A stretch of DNA of 11,167 nt, taken from positions 101,909-113,075 of the forward strand of contig LSYV01000105.1 of the NCBI GenBank assembly GCA_001584585.1. The letters run 5' to 3'. A model generated the notes under the pieces. It saw only the letters and a list, made by a program, of their open reading frames with translations, was not told the DNA's origin and did no database searches. Shown one piece after another: positions 8,701 through 11,167 of the stretch (position 1 is its first letter; each line of letters starts with the position of its first letter). The position numbers and the translations under genes are program-made. Source of the DNA: Gonium pectorale. Taxonomy: Eukaryota > Chlorophyta > Chlorophyceae > Chlamydomonadales > Volvocaceae.

Positions 8701-9702
8701 CGGCGGCTGGCACCGCAGAGGGGCTGCCGCCGCTGCCGCCTGCGCCGCCTGTCCCAAAGGACGAGGAGTCTTTGAAGCGCCGCCGCCGTTGGCAGCGGCC
8801 GCCGGCGCCGCCGCGCGGACGGTAGCCGGTGGCGAGCGGCGTGAGCGCTCCTCGGCCGCTGGCGCCGGCTGGCTCGGGCCGGGGCGCTTTGGTGTCATCC
8901 GCGGCCGCCCCTCGACGTCCTGGCGCGCCTTGCCCGCCGGCGGCGACTTGACGGGCGGCCGCAGCGGCGGAGGGCCTGCCGCGGGGTCCTCCGCGGGGCC
9001 AGCCGGCCGCCGCTGCTGCCGCTCGTGATCGCTCCGTCCGCCAGGCCCCGACCTGGCGACCCCTTCTTCACGCGTAGGCTGCTTCGCCGGCTTTGCTGTT
9101 GGTCCCGCTGAATTCCTGGCCTTAGCGGGCGCCGCCTCTGCCGCCGCCCCAGCAGCAGCCGCAGCGGCAGCAGCCGTGCCACCTCTGCGGGGGCGGCCCG
9201 GCTGAGGTCCGGATGCCGGGTGGGAGTGACGCCGCGGCAGCGACCGGGGCAGCGAAGGGGACCGAGAGCCGGACCGAGAGCTGGGCCGTGAGCGGGACCG
9301 AGAACGGGAGCGAGAGCAGGACCTAGAGCGGGACCGAGAGCGGGAGGGGGAGCGAGGCGCGGAGGCGGACTGGCAGCGGGGCGGGGATGCGGACGGCGAC
9401 GTGGTGGACGACTTCGAGCATGGCGACGGCGAACGGTGGGCCGTCCGCGGGGGGCCAAAGGGAGAGCGGGTCTTGTGGCGGACGCGAGAGCGGCCCCGGG
9501 GCGTCGTGCGGGCCCCGCGCGGGCTGGCCCCGGAGTGGCGGCCCGACCCGCGGGTCACTGGCGGGCGGCGGGCGGCAGCGCCTGCAGCAGCCGCGGGTGC
9601 GTCGGCGCCGCCATCGGCAGCGGCAGCTGCAGCGGGCCCCATGCCGGCCCCTCGTGGCCCCCGCGCAGCCGCCTCCACAACCTTTGCGATGGCCTCATCC
9701 AC
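2022..9702 (-). CDS. Giant low-complexity (disordered) protein exon with RS domain and Gln-rich tail; frame break near 2760
   Basis: About 2,560 codons on the minus strand, family not recognised. In order, counting from 9702: short helix (VDEAIAKVVEAAAR, 1-14); RS domain about 112-157; KRPRL near 395 (NLS-like); SLADLYGLAALAVTD near 568; Pro/Leu/Val repeats about 696-735; PEA repeats about 995-1026; a helix-prone, less repetitive part about 1080-1250; Glu-rich about 1288-1345; poly-Gln about 1367-1430; KRVR near 1869; SPIKISL near 2155 followed by RGRGRGG; KRARR near 2230. Near residue 2314 (base ~2760) the sensible frame shifts by one base to the frame ending in TGA at 2022-2024; the original frame runs on as an Ala-rich shadow to 1975. 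There is no ATG at 9702: the codon is GTG, preceded by CTCCAG, a probable splice acceptor; the first in-frame ATG is at 9642. RS, RGG and basic motifs suggest a nuclear, RNA- or chromatin-associated protein, by inference only. Confidence 0.75.
2220..2285 (-). repeat. CAA/CAG-rich glutamine tract with flanking His/Met
   Basis: On the plus strand this reads as repeated TTG and CTG triplets; on the coding strand it gives a Gln-rich run (QHQQQQQQLLQQQ) next to HHHMQQMQ. It mixes five consecutive CAA with CAG codons. CAA is rare in GC-biased algal genes, so the CAA run stands out from the surrounding codon use and suggests recent triplet expansion. Confidence 0.7.
2756..2764 (-). other. Candidate site of the frame change (C5/G5 run at 2758-2762)
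   Basis: The frame with codons starting at positions divisible by 3 is convincing down to about 2765 (VPPLIRTGERR). The frame one base further is convincing from about 2755 onward. Between them is a run of five C (five G on the coding strand) at 2758-2762. With four bases in this run the two frames join without a stop, so a one-base assembly error or a real frameshift here is the simplest explanation. An intron of length 3n+1 within about 2700-2800 is possible, but the GT and AG dinucleotides present are poor splice sites. Confidence 0.5.
4258..4280 (-). repeat. GGGGCC hexanucleotide repeat coding for Gly-Pro
   Basis: Four GGGG runs separated by CC lie on the plus strand (4258-4261, 4264-4267, 4270-4273, 4276-4279). 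On the coding strand they give a Pro-Gly dipeptide run (ASPGPGPGPEP). It is a short perfect hexanucleotide repeat within the giant exon and could form a G-quadruplex on the noncoding strand. Confidence 0.7.
6626..6720 (-). repeat. 9-base in-frame tandem repeat encoding (Pro-Glu-Ala)n
   Basis: About ten copies of a nine-base unit (plus strand GGTGCCTCC with a few GGTTCCTCC variants) encode repeated PEA, with EEP and EAL variants, around residues 995-1026 of the giant product. The unit is a multiple of three, so copy changes keep the frame. Near-identity of adjacent copies points to recent expansion by slippage or unequal exchange. Confidence 0.8.
7500..7615 (-). repeat. 12-base minisatellite encoding Pro/Leu/Val repeats
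   Basis: On the plus strand, GGCAAGGTCACT-like units with GGCGCGGGCAGT variants repeat through about 115 bases. On the coding strand they give TLPV/ALPV/PLPAP units, residues about 696-735 of the giant product. The period is a multiple of three, so the frame is kept. The opposite strand reads as VTGK repeats, which is the shadow frame. Confidence 0.75.
7718..7752 (-). repeat. 6-base repeat encoding (Gln-Pro)n
   Basis: GGCTGC/GGTTGT/GGCTGT units on the plus strand read as a Gln-Pro run (QQPQPQPQPQP) on the coding strand, near residues 651-662. It is a simple slippage-prone tract within the giant exon. Confidence 0.65.
9233..9370 (-). repeat. RS-domain coding tract (Arg-Ser dipeptide repeats)
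   Basis: On the plus strand, CGAGAGCGGGAC-type units repeat; on the coding strand they give SRSRSRSRS with SCS, RPSS and RSGSRSPS interruptions, residues about 112-157. RS domains of this length are known from SR splicing factors and related nuclear-speckle proteins, where kinases phosphorylate the serines. No RNA recognition motif is visible next to it in this window, so it is not an ordinary SR factor on present evidence. Confidence 0.75.
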
Positions 9703-10230
9703 CTGGAGGGCGTACGTTTGGAGTGTGGGTCCAAGCTTACAATCGGCACTCCTGTTTACAGCATTCGATTGACAGCAATTGCTGTTGCTAGTTGTCGCTA
9801 CTTGGAGCGATCCGCTCCGACTAACGGGCTATAGGGGGTGAGCGCCCCCCTGACTTGATACCCCTAACGACCGCATATGCACGCCCTTCGACCTCCTTCC
9901 GGGCGGACCAAGCTTTACGACAGAAATGTGAGGAATCTTTCCCCGACAGTGGGCATTGCAACGAGGGTAGAGGGCAAAAGCAAAGCGACGCAGCATGCCT
10001 CGAAGTCCGCTGCGCATACCAACTGCGCCGCACCCTCGCCGCAGCCCCGCTCCCGCTCCCCAGCACCCACCCACCAGGGCCCTGGCATGCGCCTTGCGCT
10101 CCTCGGGCTGAGGGTGAAGGGGGCAGCAGGGGCAACGCGGGGTACAGTAATTCATTCGTTCTGTTCTGCAGCAGTGCGGTAAAGGGAGGAAGATAGCCAG
10201 CGCTCAATAGGACGACGGCCGGGCGCATCA

Positions 10231-10260
10231 TGCCATTGTGCCATTGTGCCATTGTGCCAC
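10231..10260. repeat. 8-base tandem repeat TGCCATTG x3.7
   Basis: Three perfect copies of TGCCATTG (10231-10238, 10239-10246, 10247-10254) are followed by a partial copy TGCCAC. The period of 8 is not a multiple of 3, which fits noncoding DNA (the proposed intron). Confidence 0.85.
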
Positions 10261-10509
10261 ACAAGACACGACGCAGCCCTTGCGCCAATCACACCGCAGC
10301 AATTGGGTGGAGAATGGTTGCGACTGGCATTGGATTCGGTATGCTTGGCTTGGCATGCAGGTCCCAGCATGCATGCGCGACCGCACACCCCACATCGCAA
10401 CACGAGCACCCGCACGCACCAAACCCAGGCTCAACCGCGTGGCCGCCCCGTTGAGCGCTGGATCAGCCATGCGGTGGCTGCTGCGTTGCCTGCCCCGCCG
10501 TCACCGTCG

Positions 10510-10537
10510 TTACAGCACAGCTCCACCCGCAATTACA
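10510..10537 (-). terminator. Two minus-strand TGTAA pentamers at and after the read-through stop codon
   Basis: TGTAA occurs at 10537-10533, overlapping the TAA stop reached if the exon is not spliced at 10589, and again at 10514-10510. They could act as poly(A) signals for a short transcript form that ends inside the intron. A 3' UTR this short would be unusual for the group, and the copies at 9760-9756 and 9741-9737 would give a more typical length. Confidence 0.3.
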
Positions 10538-10589
10538 ACTGTTGTTCCACGTCCCCCAAGTTTGGCAGGGCGCCTCCCCAACTCCTCAC

Positions 10590-10844
10590 AGTGAAGTTGT
10601 GCAGGTCTTCCTCGTAGGCCTCGTCCTCGTCGACCTCGCCCTCCTCCTGCCCGTCCAGCCAGTTGACCCAAACGGGACACGTCCCGGCAAAGGGCACGCC
10701 GACCTCCACCGCCCGCTTGGCCACGGACAGGCGCGCGTGCCGGCCGCTGCAGCCCCCGCGCGGCGCGACGATCTTTCGCTTCCGGAAACCCAGGCGCGAC
10801 CAGAAGCGCTCCACGTCGGGGAAACCCACGACCACAGTCGCCAG
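10590..10844 (-). CDS. Internal exon, possible C-terminal part of a GNAT acetyltransferase fold, with acidic tail
   Basis: This 85-codon exon is bounded on the coding strand by CTACAG|CTG (acceptor, pyrimidine-rich upstream) and ACT|GTGAGG (donor). Codons are about 90% G- or C-ending. Exon residues 3-20 (TVVVGFPDVERFWSRLGF) resemble the final strand, loop and helix of GNAT N-acetyltransferases, where an aromatic residue and an L-G-F or F-G-F ending precede the last strands. About 30 residues on, VGVPFAGTCPVWV resembles the FPGT-type segment near the end of plant PHD-finger/GNAT (IDM1-like) proteins. An acidic cluster follows at residues 67-80. The acetyl-CoA-binding motif would lie in exons beyond the window, so the family call is tentative. 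If the donor is not used, the frame continues 18 codons (ending DVEQQL) to TAA at 10535-10533. Confidence 0.65.
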
Positions 10845-11167
10845 CTGTAGGTGCGAGTGTGGGGGAGAGGTAATGGAGGGCGGACGTGGGGTGGGGTGGG
10901 GTGGTGTAGGGGAAGGGCAGGTGGGCGCTGCAAGCCGGTTGCCGAGGCACCGAAGACTGGGGACCAAGGTGCTGTGAGCACCCGCGTGCGTTGTACGACG
11001 TATGCGCTGAACGGCAGCGTCAGAGCGAGCTGCGTTGTGGCTGTGCAATTACAAGCGCGCCCGGTAATCTCCCCCTCCCCATTACGCCTCCCCCTTACGC
11101 CTCCCTCTCCCCCTCCCGGGGATGTGGCGCACAGGCTGAGGAACGAGCGCCCCCCGTACCGACCCCC
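10845..11167 (-). other. Probable upstream intron (3' part), with C-rich acceptor tract
   Basis: On the coding strand the 60 bases before the acceptor at 10845-10847 are rich in C and T (CCACCCCACCCCACC-like, then CCATTACCTCTCCCCCACACT), a strong polypyrimidine context. Farther up are AGGCGTAA-containing G-rich repeats and a TGTAA at 11053-11049. The open frame through here translates to Pro/His/Thr-rich, non-protein-like sequence. The last 35 bases of the window (11133-11167) could be the end of another exon with GTGCGC as donor, but that is too short to judge. Confidence 0.55.
10888..10912 (+). other. G-quadruplex-type run opposite the acceptor tract
   Basis: GGGG runs at 10888-10891, 10893-10896 and 10898-10901 are separated by single T bases, with a fourth at 10909-10912. 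They lie on the plus strand, so the minus-strand transcript carries the C-rich complement just before the 3' splice site. The tract is probably a by-product of the pyrimidine-rich acceptor region. Confidence 0.5.

Larger units (their letters stand above)
9703..10589 (-). other. Probable intron between the GNAT-like exon and the giant exon (alternatively 3' UTR)
   Basis: The coding-strand donor is ACT|GTGAGG (GT at 10589-10588) and the acceptor is CCCTCCAG|GTG (AG at 9704-9703). Both borders are phase 0 and the join adds no stop. GC3 drops at both borders: the read-through codons after the donor include AGT, GGA, CCA, TTG, GAA and CAA, and those before the acceptor include AAT, TGT, CAA, GTA and CTT. 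Against this, the interval holds four minus-strand TGTAA pentamers (10537-10533, 10514-10510, 9760-9756, 9741-9737), as a 3' UTR would. No convincing additional exon was found inside. The only repeat seen is at 10231-10260. Confidence 0.5.

Noticed and set aside
9360..9700. Bacterial origin for the window, with GTG at 9702 as a prokaryotic start codon
   Set aside because: There is no ribosome binding site, the preceding bases fit a splice acceptor, and intron borders, CA repeats and TGTAA signals point to a eukaryotic alga.
9555..9749. Minus-strand frame starting with an ATG at 9749 as an alternative start of the giant gene
   Set aside because: It is in a different frame from the giant ORF and stops at 9555 after 64 codons, so it cannot supply the start codon.
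9821..10288. 155-codon minus-strand frame between the two exons
   Set aside because: It includes the 8-base repeat read as MAQWHNG-type sequence and many A/T-ending codons, and shows no domain. It fits intron or UTR sequence better than a gene.

Overview
The window is GC-rich nuclear DNA from a eukaryote, most likely a volvocine green alga (Chlamydomonas/Volvox relatives). The reasons are strongly GC-ending codons, alanine/proline/glutamine/glycine-rich low-complexity protein, GT-AG type splice borders with C-rich acceptors, CA-rich and GC-rich microsatellites, and the pentamer TGTAA, the usual chlorophyte poly(A) signal, after a stop codon. I see no bacterial operon structure, tRNA, rRNA, CRISPR array or transposase.

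Layout. Bases 1-44 are the last codons of a plus-strand gene. They are followed by a G-quadruplex-type run and a 3' UTR that probably ends near 535 (TGTAA at 517-521). From about 536 to 2021 there is no convincing gene, only CA-rich and CACCGC repeats. From 9702 down to 2022 on the minus strand lies one huge, almost uninterrupted coding block of about 2,560 codons. It encodes a mostly disordered protein with an RS (Arg-Ser) domain near its beginning, several basic NLS-like clusters, proline-rich, Glu-rich and Gln-rich stretches, an RG-rich patch and a Gln/Pro/His/Met-rich C-terminus. Its reading frame changes near 2760: upstream the coding frame is the one that stays open to 1975, downstream it is the frame that stops at 2022-2024.

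Upstream of this block (higher coordinates, same strand), 10590-10844 is a clear exon with high GC3. It is preceded by a textbook acceptor (CTACAG, pyrimidine-rich) and ends at a possible donor (GTGAGG). Its sequence resembles the last strands of a GNAT acetyltransferase fold, possibly the plant PHD-finger/GNAT type, but this is a weak recognition. The favoured model is a single minus-strand gene: unknown upstream exons, then exon 10844-10590, then an intron 10589-9703, then the giant 3' exon(s) 9702-2022. All phases agree (phase 0). The rival model is that the first gene ends at the TAA at 10533-10535, with a 3' UTR carrying TGTAA signals, and the giant block is a separate gene whose first in-frame ATG is at 9642. 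The sequence alone does not settle this.

The plus-strand gene and the minus-strand gene are convergent, so 45-2021 is a tail-to-tail intergenic region. No known system such as defence or mobile DNA is visible. The interest lies in the giant disordered tail, its frame break, and the possible alternative ending inside the 887-base intron.
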